From Candidatus Hydrogenedentota bacterium (lineage in GTDB: Bacteria > Hydrogenedentota > Hydrogenedentia > Hydrogenedentales > SLHB01), in contig DAOLNV010000001.1 in assembly GCA_035416745.1 (NCBI GenBank), positions 1 to 64,000 on the forward strand: DNA of 64,000 nucleotides. The letters run 5' to 3'. This document shows, piece by piece, positions 26,412 through 35,590 of the stretch (position 1 is its first letter; every line of letters begins with the position of its first letter). A program made the position numbers and the translations under genes. The notes under the pieces are model-generated. The model searched no databases. It saw only the letters and a program-made list of their open reading frames with translations, and was not told the DNA's origin.

Positions 26412-28442
26412 ATGTCACTGGAAAAAGCGACGCAAGGTCGAAATCGGGGTTTTGCTTCCTGGCACGGCATACCGCTGCTTATCGCCGCGCTCGCGCTTGC
26501 CGCCGCTTCGGGTGCGTGGGCAGGAGAAGCGGATTCCAGACCGTCCGACATGAGTCCCGCCGTCATTGCTCCGGACCTGCCGATGGGCGAGCCGCTGCGC
26601 GACGACCTCGACCAATACGGCGGCTGGCTGGGCCTCAAAGGAGAACGCACGGGGTTTTTTCATGTGCAGAAACTGGGGAACCGCTGGTGGTTCATCACCC
26701 CGGAAGGCAATGCCTACTTTATGCTCCAAATGGGATGGACCGGCATCGAGGACGTGCCGCGCATCAAATCCTGGGGGTTTAACGCCGCCGAAGAAGATAA
26801 CGGCATGCCCTACGCCAAGAACCTCGACTTCTTCCGCATGGACACACCGCCGTATCCCGTGGCGAAGTTGCCCGGGCTTCCGCCGTGGGTGACCTTTCCC
26901 GACGTATTCCACCCCGACTGGCCAAAACAGTGCGCCGAACGGGCCGAGCAAGTGCTTGGTCCCATCAAAGACGATCCCTTGCTGCTCGGATACTACATGG
27001 TCAATGAAATGTGCCTGGACGGATGGTACGAGGCCGTCACGCACACCGAGAAAGACGCTCCCTCGCGCGCAGCGTTCATCGAAGTCGCGCGCGCATACTA
27101 CGCGGATAAGCCCGATGACCTCGCGAAAGATTGGCAGGCCTACGGGGTCACCTCGATCGATGACCTCGCGAATGTCGAGGGAGAGCCCCCGTCCGTGCCG
27201 GGTCTCAAAGACGCATGGGTCGCCGCGCTTGCGGAGCGGGCCTTCTCGGTGGCGGCCAACGCGGCCCGCGCCGTCGACCCAAACCATCTCAACCTCGGCA
27301 TCCGGATGATCAATGCGCCGTTGCCCGAGCCGGGTATTCTGGCGGCCATGAGCAAATACTGCGATGTGATCAGCATGAACCTGTACAGCATGTTCTCGGA
27401 CCGGCTGCCTGTACAGTTGTTTACCCTCGTACCAGCGATTCACGCCTTCACGGGCCGTCCCACCATGACCACCGAATTCTCGTTTCGCGCGGGCGACACG
27501 CTCCACCCCAATACCATGGGGGCGCTGCCGGCCGTAAAGACCCAGGCCGACCGCGCTGTCGGGTATCTGTCCTACGTTGCGGCCACGGCATCGATCCCGA
27601 GCCATATTGGTGTGTCCTGGTACAAGTATCCGGATGACGGCCTCGAGAAACCCTGGAACCAATATGCCGAAGACTGCAATTTCGGCGTTATAGACCCGGC
27701 ACGGCGGCCCTATGCGGTGCTTACCGAGACCATGCGCGCGGTCAATGCCGTAATTTACGAGCTTGCGGCGGACCCCGTGCGCAACGAAAAGCTCCCCCTG
27801 TTCTGGCGCACGGAACTGATGCGCTGGGACCTGGCGGTGGACGAAGTGGTGCTCGGCCGCCTCGCGCGCACCGGTAAGCCGTTCGAGGATCCCATGGCGC
27901 AGCAGCTTCTCGAACCGCGCCGCTATCACCAGGACTACTGGGTGCACCACGAGAGCCCCAGCCTGACCGTTAACGACGGCCGTTTCGTCGGCTGGTGCCA
28001 GGCGAACATGATTAGGAAAGACGATGAGGCAACGACGCTGACTTTGCTCAACGTGCTGGCCTACACGACCTTTCCGCGCGAATTGTGGCTCGGCGCCGCC
28101 TGCGCCAGCCCCGAGGAGGCCATCGTCCTCGAGTCGAACGCGCAGTTCCTGTCGCGCCGTGTCACGCCCGACGGACGGGTGCTGCGCCTCACCATGGCCG
28201 ACGGGAGTTACATCCGCACCGACTACGATCGGTCTGAGCTGCGCGTAGACCGCCGCGTCCCGTATCTTGACCTTCGTTTCGATTACGCTGTCCGGGAGGT
28301 GACGATAACGGTACGCGGCAGCGCCACCCGCCTGGGCGTAGCCGGAGCGGAGGGCTGGAACGCCACCTGTAACGGCAAGTCCCTGGCGGCGGAAAACATA
28401 TCCACCGACGGACCGCTGACCGTGTTCAGCCTGACGCCCTGA
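26412..28442 (+). CDS. Secreted clan-A glycoside hydrolase, agarase-like
   Basis: A 676-residue exported enzyme (signal peptide to about residue 38, GAWAGEAD). FFHVQKLGNRWWFITPEGNA and the following FMLQMG are the opening of agarase-type (GH50/GH86-like) and GH5/42-type barrels. YMVNEMCLDGWY supplies the Asn-Glu of a clan-A acid/base, and PTMTTEFSFR the nucleophile glutamate. A beta-sandwich C-terminal domain ends the protein. Substrate is unknown; a galactan or another red-algal-type polymer would be a guess. AAAGGAG stands before the ATG and a candidate promoter is just upstream. Confidence 0.7.
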   Translation: MSLEKATQGRNRGFASWHGIPLLIAALALAAASGAWAGEADSRPSDMSPAVIAPDLPMGEPLRDDLDQYGGWLGLKGERTGFFHVQKLGNRWWFITPEGNAYFMLQMGWTGIEDVPRIKSWGFNAAEEDNGMPYAKNLDFFRMDTPPYPVAKLPGLPPWVTFPDVFHPDWPKQCAERAEQVLGPIKDDPLLLGYYMVNEMCLDGWYEAVTHTEKDAPSRAAFIEVARAYYADKPDDLAKDWQAYGVTSIDDLANVEGEPPSVPGLKDAWVAALAERAFSVAANAARAVDPNHLNLGIRMINAPLPEPGILAAMSKYCDVISMNLYSMFSDRLPVQLFTLVPAIHAFTGRPTMTTEFSFRAGDTLHPNTMGALPAVKTQADRAVGYLSYVAATASIPSHIGVSWYKYPDDGLEKPWNQYAEDCNFGVIDPARRPYAVLTETMRAVNAVIYELAADPVRNEKLPLFWRTELMRWDLAVDEVVLGRLARTGKPFEDPMAQQLLEPRRYHQDYWVHHESPSLTVNDGRFVGWCQANMIRKDDEATTLTLLNVLAYTTFPRELWLGAACASPEEAIVLESNAQFLSRRVTPDGRVLRLTMADGSYIRTDYDRSELRVDRRVPYLDLRFDYAVREVTITVRGSATRLGVAGAEGWNATCNGKSLAAENISTDGPLTVFSLTP

Positions 28443-28485
28443 CAACCCCGGGGCTTCCGGACTGTGTTCCGCGGACGTCAGGGAT

Positions 28486-29379
28486 TCAGATCAGCCCCGC
28501 GGCTGCCAAGGCCTTGGCGAACTCGCGCTTCTCTTTCGGCGAGAGTTCGCGCTGGGGCATGCGCACATAGCCGGCGTCGAATCCGCGCAGGCGAACGCCC
28601 TCTTTATAGTAAGCGACCATTGCGCCGTACCGGAGGAGCTTTGCCGCAGCGCTCAGCTTCTGCTGGTGCTTCCACGCGCTTGCGAGGTCGCCCTTCTTCA
28701 CGTTCTTGATAATCGCCAGGAACAGCTCAGGCACGACATTCGCCGCGCTGGCAACACACCCCTGGGCGCCGGTCACCAACGCCTGATAGCTGTAGTTATC
28801 AACGCCGTTGATCACCACGAAGCCTTTCGGGGCGTGGGCAAGCAGCTCGCCCATATGCACGAAATCGCCGCTGCTATCCTTGACACCGCGCAGGTTCTCG
28901 ACCTTCTGGGCAAGGTCGACGATGAATCCCGCGGAAAGCGCGTTACGCGCGCAGGCAGGCAGGTTATAGAACATGATGGGGAACCCCTTGGCCGCCTGCG
29001 CCACCGCTTTGTAATGCATTGCCAGAGAAAGGTTGTCGTAGCCATAGAACCCCGGCGCGACAATGCCTGCGGCCTTCGCCCCCGCCTGCGCCGCATGGCA
29101 GGTCAGCTCGATGGTGCTCGCGGTATCCAGACAGCCGGTGTGCGCGATCACGTCCACCCGCTTGCCGACCGCCTTCACGACCAACTCGAGCAGTTTCTTG
29201 CGTTCATCGAGCGTCATCAGCATCCCTTCGCCCGTCGTTCCCGCGACGAAGAGCCCGTTTACGCCTCTGTCGGCCAAAAAACCGGCCAGGCCGGCCGCCT
29301 TGTCATAATCTACCTGCTTCCCGCCCTTCGTGAACGGGGTCAACAACGCGGGAATAACGCCACCTTGAATAAACGGCAT
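28486..29379 (-). CDS. DapA/NanA-family lyase (dihydrodipicolinate synthase superfamily)
   Basis: A 297-residue TIM-barrel aldolase forming a Schiff base through the lysine in GVKDSSGD. The family motif GTTGEG and the catalytic Tyr in YNLPA are in place. After YNLP the sequence is ACARN rather than GRT, so the arginine that binds the diacid in true dihydrodipicolinate synthase is missing. A sugar-acid substrate (N-acetylneuraminate, 2-keto-3-deoxy acid) is more likely than lysine synthesis. GGAGG precedes the ATG and the GlmU-like gene lies 31 bases upstream on the same strand. A sialidase lies 14 kb away. Confidence 0.8.
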   Translation of the reverse strand: MPFIQGGVIPALLTPFTKGGKQVDYDKAAGLAGFLADRGVNGLFVAGTTGEGMLMTLDERKKLLELVVKAVGKRVDVIAHTGCLDTASTIELTCHAAQAGAKAAGIVAPGFYGYDNLSLAMHYKAVAQAAKGFPIMFYNLPACARNALSAGFIVDLAQKVENLRGVKDSSGDFVHMGELLAHAPKGFVVINGVDNYSYQALVTGAQGCVASAANVVPELFLAIIKNVKKGDLASAWKHQQKLSAAAKLLRYGAMVAYYKEGVRLRGFDAGYVRMPQRELSPKEKREFAKALAAAGLI

Positions 29380-29410
29380 AGCCGCCTCCTGTTTCCCGGC
29401 CGGGCTCAAT

Positions 29411-30796
29411 CTACCAGCCGTATCGTTCGGGTCCCCAAGATTTCAATACATGTTCCTGTTTGGGCAGCAACAGCGTCCGCTCGGGCACGTCCTCGTACAC
29501 GATGGCGCCAGCGCCCACACATGAGTAATACCCCACCTTCACGCCGGGCATGAACATCACGTTGACCCCCGTCCGCGAGTAGTCGCCGATGATGGTCATA
29601 TCTCCGAATCGCGGGTCGGGCACTTCCTTGTGCCCCTTGTTTATCTGCTCTTTCGTGCCGTTGTCGAAGCGCAACGTGCCGCATACAGTGGCGGCGCCGA
29701 TGTCGACGTTGTTGCCCAGAAGCGCCGTGATGCAGCAGTAGTGATAAAGATATACCACGTCAAACATCACGCCCTCGAACTCCGCATCGTGTTTCACCAG
29801 CGATTTCGAGCCGATCACGGCGTAATCGTTGACCACGCAATAGTCGCGAATAAACGTGCCATTGCCAACGCAGACCCCGCTGCCCACGATGGCGCCGTTG
29901 ACGACCTGCGTGTTGTCGCCCAGAATCACCGAACCGCCGATGTGACAACCCTTTCCAATGCGCGACCCGTCACCGAGGATGAACTTCGCATCGTTCGGAA
30001 TCTCCGCGCTGTCGTCGATATACGCGCCCTTGCCCAGAACCGTGTTCTCGATGGCATCCGTCGCATGCTTCGCCGCGGCGCGATTGGCCTGCGCAATCTG
30101 CCACGCGCGGTCAACGTCGATCACAAAGTCGCGCGCCTCGCACGCATGCACCTCGATGCCGTCTTGAACCATCAGGCCGAAACTGTGCGCCACGTCGCCC
30201 TCGGGAGGCGGCATCGCGCCGATCTCGACACTCGTCATCATGCCCGGGTTGCGCAGGAGATATGTCTTCAGCGTCTCCGTGCGCGCGGCCGCAATCCCGC
30301 CGAACCGGGGATGCGCGCGGTCGCCATGACCGGTCACTTCTTCCACAAGGCCGTCTTTGCCCGTGCGGACCGTTATCCAGTGCGGAACTTCCGGGGGACA
30401 GGGCGTAACCAGCAGCATCGCGCGGGCTTTCCGCTTCCGGTACTCGTCCAGGAACCGCTGCAGCGTTTCCCGCGTCGTCACAATGTCGCCGTAACAGACC
30501 AGCGTGTCCTCGCCCGTCAGGTTGTCGATGCCGCACAGGGCGGCATCCGCCGGACCTTTCTGGGCGCGCTGTTCCGCGAACCGCACCTGAGGCAGGTCGC
30601 CCAGGCATGCGCGAACGGCCTCTGCGCGGTTACCGATTACCACAACGACCTCCCGCAGGTCAAGAGCGAGCAGGTCAAGGACCAGCCGCCGCACCATCGG
30701 AACGTTGATAACCGGCACCGTGCACTTCTGCCGAATCCCGCAGAATGGCCACGCGCCCTTGCCCTCGCCCGCCGCCACGACCAGCGCAGATCTCAT
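29411..30796 (-). CDS. GlmU-like sugar-1-phosphate nucleotidyltransferase with LbH domain
   Basis: A two-domain protein of 461 residues. The N-terminal Rossmann domain (1 to about 230) has VVAAGEGKGAWPF, VCYGDIVTTRETL and FGGIAAARTETL. The C-terminal left-handed beta-helix (about 250-440) shows hexapeptide repeats (IGKGCHIGG, VGNGTFIRD) and IIGDYSRTGVNVMFMPG. It resembles archaeal-type bifunctional sugar-1-P nucleotidyltransferase/acetyltransferases. In the nucleotide motif GxGTR the last residues read GEGKG, so the usual arginine is replaced. GGAGGAG precedes the ATG; it is co-directional with and upstream of the DapA-like gene. Confidence 0.8.
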   Translation of the reverse strand: MRSALVVAAGEGKGAWPFCGIRQKCTVPVINVPMVRRLVLDLLALDLREVVVVIGNRAEAVRACLGDLPQVRFAEQRAQKGPADAALCGIDNLTGEDTLVCYGDIVTTRETLQRFLDEYRKRKARAMLLVTPCPPEVPHWITVRTGKDGLVEEVTGHGDRAHPRFGGIAAARTETLKTYLLRNPGMMTSVEIGAMPPPEGDVAHSFGLMVQDGIEVHACEARDFVIDVDRAWQIAQANRAAAKHATDAIENTVLGKGAYIDDSAEIPNDAKFILGDGSRIGKGCHIGGSVILGDNTQVVNGAIVGSGVCVGNGTFIRDYCVVNDYAVIGSKSLVKHDAEFEGVMFDVVYLYHYCCITALLGNNVDIGAATVCGTLRFDNGTKEQINKGHKEVPDPRFGDMTIIGDYSRTGVNVMFMPGVKVGYYSCVGAGAIVYEDVPERTLLLPKQEHVLKSWGPERYGW

Positions 30797-30886
30797 ATCG
30801 GTTTCTCCTCCCTGGAAGGCTTGCGTTCCGAGCAGTATACTAGCCTGCGGCAGGGCTGGCAACGCAAGAACAGGAAGGAAGTTGTC

Positions 30887-32305
30887 ATGAAACACAAAAA
30901 GACGACATTCGCGCTCTTTTTTGGGAATCGGGGCTTTTTCCCGGCCGAACTCATGAGACAGGCGCGCATGGAACTCCCGCGCGTACTCACCGGGCTGGGT
31001 TACGATTACCTCATGATGGACGAGAGCGCCACGCCGCACGGGGCGGTCACGACAGCCCGGGAAGGCGAGATCTACGCTGAGTTTCTCAACGAGAACCGCG
31101 GCAAGTACCAGGGAGTCATCCTGTCTCTGCCCAATTTCGGAGACGAAACCGGCGCCGTCGCATCGCTCCGCAAAGCCGATGTGCCGATCCTGATACAGGC
31201 GTATCCGGACGACCTCGATAAGATGGCCCCCGCCGTACGGAGGGATTCCTTCTGCGGAAAGTTCTCCGTCATGGACGTGTTTTACCAGTACGGCGTCAAA
31301 TTCACGGCGCTGAAGCCGCACACAGTGAATCCCGCCAGCAAACGCTTCAAGCAAAACCTGGACTATTTCGCCGCCTTGTGCCGCGTGGTATCCGGCCTGC
31401 GCGGGATGACGGTCGGCGCCATCGGAGCGCGTACCACGGCGTTCAAGACCGTCCGCATCGACGAGGTGGCCCTCCAACGCTACGGCATTACCATGGAGAC
31501 CATCGATCTCAGTCACGTCTTCTTCCGGATGAAGGGCATCAAGAAGGACGCCGCCTACAAGGAAACACTGAACCGCCTGGAAGGGTTGACCTCGTGGAAA
31601 GGGATTTCCGACGAGGTGAAAGACAACATCGTCCGGCTGGGACTTGTCATTGACCAGTTGGTCGAGGAGTACGCGCTGGACGCCTTCGCGTTGCGCTGCT
31701 GGATCGAGCTTCAGGAACAGCTTGGCATCTCTCCGTGCATCCTGATGGGCGACTTCAACCAGCGGGGCATCCCCGCGGCGTGCGAGGTCGACGTCGGCAA
31801 CGCGGTCGCAATGTATGCGCTGCAATCAGCTTCACAAGCGCCGGCCATGTGTCTGGACTGGAACAACAACTACGGCGACGATGACGATAGATGCATCCTC
31901 TTTCACTGCGGGCCCGTTCCACCGTCGCTGATGAAAGGCAAGGGGAGAATCTGCGACCACGCCATCCTCGCCAATTCCGTCGGCAAAGGGCGCGGCTATG
32001 GCTGTAACGCGGGCCTGATCGCCCCCGGAAAGTTCACCTTCGCCAGCATGATGACCCACGAAGGGAAGCCGCGCTTCTACCTCGGGCAGGGTGAGTTTAC
32101 CAAGGACCCCATTCCCAAGGATTACTTCGGATGCGCCGGTGTCGCCCGAATTGACAAGCTGCAGGACGTCTTGCTTCACGTGGGCAAGAACGGCCACCGC
32201 CACCACCTGAGCGCCACTCCCGGCCGGTTCGCCGCTCCCGTCGCCGAAGCCCTCGAATACTATCTGGGCATGAGCGCAGCCCTCCCGCAGGGAGCATGTG
32301 AATGA
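30887..32305 (+). CDS. L-fucose isomerase-like protein
   Basis: A 472-residue protein of the FucI/AraA superfamily, which interconverts aldoses and ketoses with Mn2+. Residues that fit the metal site are the Glu in AACEVDVGNAV and the Asp in CLDWNNNYGDDDD, followed by HCG. The N-terminal half is variable, as is usual for FucI-like proteins, so the sugar is not certain. It is the first gene of a three-gene plus-strand operon; GGAAGGA lies ahead of the ATG, and its end overlaps the aldolase start by four bases (ATGA). Isomerase, kinase and aldolase together form a complete sugar-to-triose route. Confidence 0.8.
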   Translation: MKHKKTTFALFFGNRGFFPAELMRQARMELPRVLTGLGYDYLMMDESATPHGAVTTAREGEIYAEFLNENRGKYQGVILSLPNFGDETGAVASLRKADVPILIQAYPDDLDKMAPAVRRDSFCGKFSVMDVFYQYGVKFTALKPHTVNPASKRFKQNLDYFAALCRVVSGLRGMTVGAIGARTTAFKTVRIDEVALQRYGITMETIDLSHVFFRMKGIKKDAAYKETLNRLEGLTSWKGISDEVKDNIVRLGLVIDQLVEEYALDAFALRCWIELQEQLGISPCILMGDFNQRGIPAACEVDVGNAVAMYALQSASQAPAMCLDWNNNYGDDDDRCILFHCGPVPPSLMKGKGRICDHAILANSVGKGRGYGCNAGLIAPGKFTFASMMTHEGKPRFYLGQGEFTKDPIPKDYFGCAGVARIDKLQDVLLHVGKNGHRHHLSATPGRFAAPVAEALEYYLGMSAALPQGACE

Positions 32306-33201
32306 GCGATACCGCGGCAATCGTCCGGCGCGCCTTCGAACAGGGGCTGGTTGTCCCCGCCTTCAATGTTCCGTATTTGCCGATGGTCGAGCCGGTGGTG
32401 CGGGCCGTGGCCGACTGCGAGAGTTTCGGCCTCATCGAAACCGCCCGCCTCGAGTGGTACAAGTTCGAAGGGAAAGGCCTCGGGCCGGTCAAACACGAAT
32501 ACGACAAATGGGCCCGGCCCGAAGTGCGCCTCCACCTCGATCACGTCCCTGTTATCGATGAAGATGACCAACGCGTGGACTACCGCGCCATCATCGGGGA
32601 AGCCCTCTCGTTGGGATATGAGTCGGTCATGGTCGATGGTTCACGCCTCTCCCTCGACGAGAATATCGAGGTGACGCGTGAGGCCGCCCGGCTCGCGCAC
32701 GCCGTGGCCGTGCCCTGCGAAGCCGAATTGGGCGCGGTGCTCGGGCACGAAGCCGGGCCGCCCCCGCCGTACGAGGAGGTCTTTGCCTCAGGACGCGGAT
32801 TCACTGACGTGGAAGAGGCCCGGGGCTTCGTCCGCGAATCCGGCTGCGATTGGCTCTCGGTCGCCGTGGGCAACGTGCACGGCGCCATCTCGGGCGTGCT
32901 GCGCGACCGGAAAAAGGTCGAAGCCCGCCTGAACCTCGAACATCTGGACGCCCTGCGCGAGGCCACAAACGTTCCCCTGGTGTTGCACGGCGGGTCCGGC
33001 GTGCTCCGCGAATACGTCCTCGAGGGCATCAAACGCGGCATAGCCAAGGTCAATATCGGCACCGAGATTCGCCAGGCTTACGAACAGGCATGGCGCGAAC
33101 ACAACAGCATCCAGGCTGGTCAGGAAGCAACCTACAAGCGTACGTGCTGGATTATTCGCGACTATTTCGGCATTCAGGGAACACGCCACAAGCTCCTCTG
33201 A
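32302..33201 (+). CDS. Class II fructose/tagatose-bisphosphate aldolase family protein
   Basis: Zinc aldolase of 299 residues that splits a ketose bisphosphate to triose phosphates. LVVPAFNVPYLPM opens the barrel. HLDHVPVIDE holds the first metal His and AELGAVLGHEAG the acidic patch. VAVGNVHGA and LHGGSGV are metal and phosphate motifs, and VNIGTEIRQAYEQ closes the site. Here it replaces the AraD-type fuculose aldolase expected with a FucI-like isomerase. Translationally coupled to the isomerase by ATGA; the kinase follows 41 bases later. Confidence 0.88.
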   Translation: MSDTAAIVRRAFEQGLVVPAFNVPYLPMVEPVVRAVADCESFGLIETARLEWYKFEGKGLGPVKHEYDKWARPEVRLHLDHVPVIDEDDQRVDYRAIIGEALSLGYESVMVDGSRLSLDENIEVTREAARLAHAVAVPCEAELGAVLGHEAGPPPPYEEVFASGRGFTDVEEARGFVRESGCDWLSVAVGNVHGAISGVLRDRKKVEARLNLEHLDALREATNVPLVLHGGSGVLREYVLEGIKRGIAKVNIGTEIRQAYEQAWREHNSIQAGQEATYKRTCWIIRDYFGIQGTRHKLL

Positions 33202-33242
33202 CCGCCCCGCGAAACCAAGCTGAGACGAAGGGGGGAGAACCC

Positions 33243-34748
33243 GTGAGTTTTCTGGGTATCGACGTCGGTACGACCGGATGTAAGACCTGCGCTTTCAGCC
33301 AGGACGGGACGCTGCTCGCTTCGGCCTACCGCGAGTACGATTACAGCGTCCCCCGACCGGGATGGGCCGAGTTGGACGCACGGGCGGTCTGGCACGAGAT
33401 CAAAGACTGCATCGCCCAGGTCAGCGCTGCCTGTGCCCGAGATCCGATCTCGGCGCTTGCTGTCTCTTCCCTGGGTGAGGCCACGGTGCCCGTGTCGCGC
33501 GAGCGCGAAATCCTGGGACCCTCCCTCCTGAATTTCGACGAGCGCGGCGCGGAATTCCTCGACGAACTCGCAGCCCGTCTGGACGACGGCCGCCTGTACC
33601 GTATCAACGGAAACACCCTCGGAAACCATTATGGCCTGACCAAGCTGTTGTGGCGCCAGGCGCATCAACCCGAGCTATGGAATCGCACCCACAAGTTTCT
33701 TCTTTGGGGCGGATTCGTTTCCTATATGCTTGGGGCCGAGGCCTTCACCGACTACTCGCTGGCAAACCGTACGCTCCTATTCGATGTGAACGCGCAGGCC
33801 TGGTCGGACGAACTCCTCGCGTGGGCAGGCATCGACCCATCGAAACTGCCCGATACCGTCCCCTCTGGCACAGTGATTGGCCGCGTATCGGCGTCTATTG
33901 GCCATGAGCTTGGGCTGTCCCCCAGCGTGGCAATCGTTACGGGCGCCCACGACCAATGCAGCAACGCGGTTGGGGCGGGCGTCCTCGGCCCGGGAGACGC
34001 CCTGTTGGGCATGGGCACGTTCTTGTGCGCGGCTCCCGTCTTCGAACGGCGCCGTGAACCGGAGGCTATGCTTCCCCACGGCCTGAATACGGAGCATCAC
34101 GCCGTTCCCGGCCGTTTCATAACCTTTATTTACAACCAGGGCGGCAGCCTTTTGAAATGGTACCGCGACACCTTTGCTGCTCCCGAGCACCGCGCCGCCC
34201 AGGAAGCCGGCGAGAGCGTATATCCGCGCCTCCTGGCGGAGATGCCCGACGGTCCTGCCAACGTGACCGTGTTGCCCCACTTCACAACGACAGGCCCGCC
34301 CGAGTTCGTCTCCGGCTCGAGCGGCGTCATGGCCGGGCTGCGCCTCGAAACCAAACGCGGCGAGATCCTGCGGGGAATCCTCGAGGGAACCGTCTTCTAT
34401 CTCCGGGAGTGTCTCGAACGCGCCCACAGTGCGGGCATCGATGTGACGCGGTTCTCCGCGGTCGGCGGCGGAAGCAAATCCGAGACATGGCTGCAGATGA
34501 CGGCGGATATCCTCAAGACTCCGCTCGTGCGGCCCAAACAGACCGAAGCGGGAGCCCTTGGCGCGGCCATGCTCGCCGCTGTCGGCACAAGTGCTTTTGC
34601 GTCGCTCGAGGAGGCCGTCGAGGCCATGGTTACACCCGGCCGGGCCTTCGAACCTCTACCCGAAGTCTCGGAACGATACGAGAGCCATTTTGAACGGTAC
34701 AAGATGCTGTGGCCGCTCATGAGGGAGTATCTCCAAGGACGGCCTTGA
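33243..34748 (+). CDS. FGGY-family carbohydrate kinase
   Basis: Sugar kinase of 501 residues in the xylulokinase/fuculokinase family. GIDVGTTGCKTCAFSQDG binds ATP phosphate, TGAHDQCSNAVGAG carries the catalytic Asp, and GGGSKSETWLQMTADIL is the second family signature. Start is GTG behind GGGGGGAG; the frame is open for about 390 bases upstream but that part lies inside the aldolase gene. It would phosphorylate the ketose made by the isomerase, though two phosphates are needed before a bisphosphate aldolase can act, so the pathway order is unclear. Confidence 0.9.
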   Translation: MSFLGIDVGTTGCKTCAFSQDGTLLASAYREYDYSVPRPGWAELDARAVWHEIKDCIAQVSAACARDPISALAVSSLGEATVPVSREREILGPSLLNFDERGAEFLDELAARLDDGRLYRINGNTLGNHYGLTKLLWRQAHQPELWNRTHKFLLWGGFVSYMLGAEAFTDYSLANRTLLFDVNAQAWSDELLAWAGIDPSKLPDTVPSGTVIGRVSASIGHELGLSPSVAIVTGAHDQCSNAVGAGVLGPGDALLGMGTFLCAAPVFERRREPEAMLPHGLNTEHHAVPGRFITFIYNQGGSLLKWYRDTFAAPEHRAAQEAGESVYPRLLAEMPDGPANVTVLPHFTTTGPPEFVSGSSGVMAGLRLETKRGEILRGILEGTVFYLRECLERAHSAGIDVTRFSAVGGGSKSETWLQMTADILKTPLVRPKQTEAGALGAAMLAAVGTSAFASLEEAVEAMVTPGRAFEPLPEVSERYESHFERYKMLWPLMREYLQGRP

Positions 34749-34763
34749 ACCCCGCTATCCCTG

Positions 34764-34782
34764 CCGCCGTCGCGCACGGCGG
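34764..34782 (+). terminator. Possible terminator after the sugar operon
   Basis: A seven-base stem CCGCCGT / ACGGCGG with a five-base loop, followed by GACGAGTGTTT. The T-run is poor. Confidence 0.35.
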
Positions 34783-34791
34783 GACGAGTGT

Positions 34792-35454
34792 TTACGGCGC
34801 CTCGTTTGCGCGTCGGACCTCGTCCGCCGCCTCCAGAAGAGGCGCCGCGGCTTCAGCGATGCGTTCTGCCATGACCGCGTAGCCCTGGTCGTTGGGGTGG
34901 ATCTGGTCGGACATCAGACGCGGCTTTCCAAAGATACCCTTCAGGATCTCGGGCACAAACACCGCTCCGTGACGTTCCGCAACAGCCTCGAAGCCATCAT
35001 AGTAAGGGTCCGAGAGCACTCCCGCTTTGAGATGTATCAGTATGACCATGGACCGTGCCGCAACGCACTGCGCCACAATGCGCTCCACGTTCTCGACCGT
35101 CTTTTCCCGGGGTATCTGTTGCAGGAAGTCGTTTCCGCCCACGAGAACGATGACCAGACGCGGGGACCGCGACAAGACATCCTCCTTCAACCGCGCCAAA
35201 GCATCCCCGCTCGTGTCGCCCTCGATGCCCGCATTCACTACGCGCTCTCCCAGGAGCCGGGACAAGTGTTCCGGATAGCTGTTTCCGGGCGTGGCCCCGT
35301 AACCGCTGGTAAGGCTGTCCCCCAGACATACAATACCCTGATTCGGGGTGTCCAGGTTCGCCGCGTGCTTGTAAGAACTCCCGCACCCGCAAACCAGCGC
35401 CGACACACCCAGTGCGATCGCCTTGACCAATCCAGATGTCCTGAACCTGCGCAT
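34792..35454 (-). CDS. SGNH/GDSL-family hydrolase lipoprotein
   Basis: Exported lipid-anchored esterase of 220 residues, TesA-like. Signal peptide and lipobox LVCGC are followed by the catalytic Ser in CLGDSLTSG, the oxyanion Asn in VGGNDFL and the Asp/His pair in DQIHPND. Substrates of this family include acyl esters and O-acetylated sugars; a sugar deacetylase would fit the glycan region, but that is inference. It is convergent with the sugar operon and divergent from the ribbon-helix-helix gene. Confidence 0.88.
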   Translation of the reverse strand: MRRFRTSGLVKAIALGVSALVCGCGSSYKHAANLDTPNQGIVCLGDSLTSGYGATPGNSYPEHLSRLLGERVVNAGIEGDTSGDALARLKEDVLSRSPRLVIVLVGGNDFLQQIPREKTVENVERIVAQCVAARSMVILIHLKAGVLSDPYYDGFEAVAERHGAVFVPEILKGIFGKPRLMSDQIHPNDQGYAVMAERIAEAAAPLLEAADEVRRANEAP

Positions 35455-35472
35455 GTCCCATATCCGACAGAG

Positions 35473-35501
35473 TTGTCTTTTGGGCAGTATATTACTAAGA
35501 T
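35473..35501 (+). promoter_or_regulatory. Candidate promoter for the RHH-domain gene
   Basis: TTGTCT and TAAGAT are separated by 17 bases, about 90 bases before the next start codon. Confidence 0.4.
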
Positions 35502-35590
35502 GAAGGGTATGAGGGAATCATGCCCGAAGGCGCCGGCGCCGCCATGCAAGCCGCGGGCGTTTTCGGGGTACAAACGGACGGGCACGGGTT

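Noticed and set aside
26415..28445. A 676-codon open frame antisense to the agarase-like gene
   Set aside because: It mirrors the real gene in length because GC-rich codons rarely give stops on the other strand. It has no ribosome site and no family features, and the plus-strand protein has a signal peptide and catalytic motifs.
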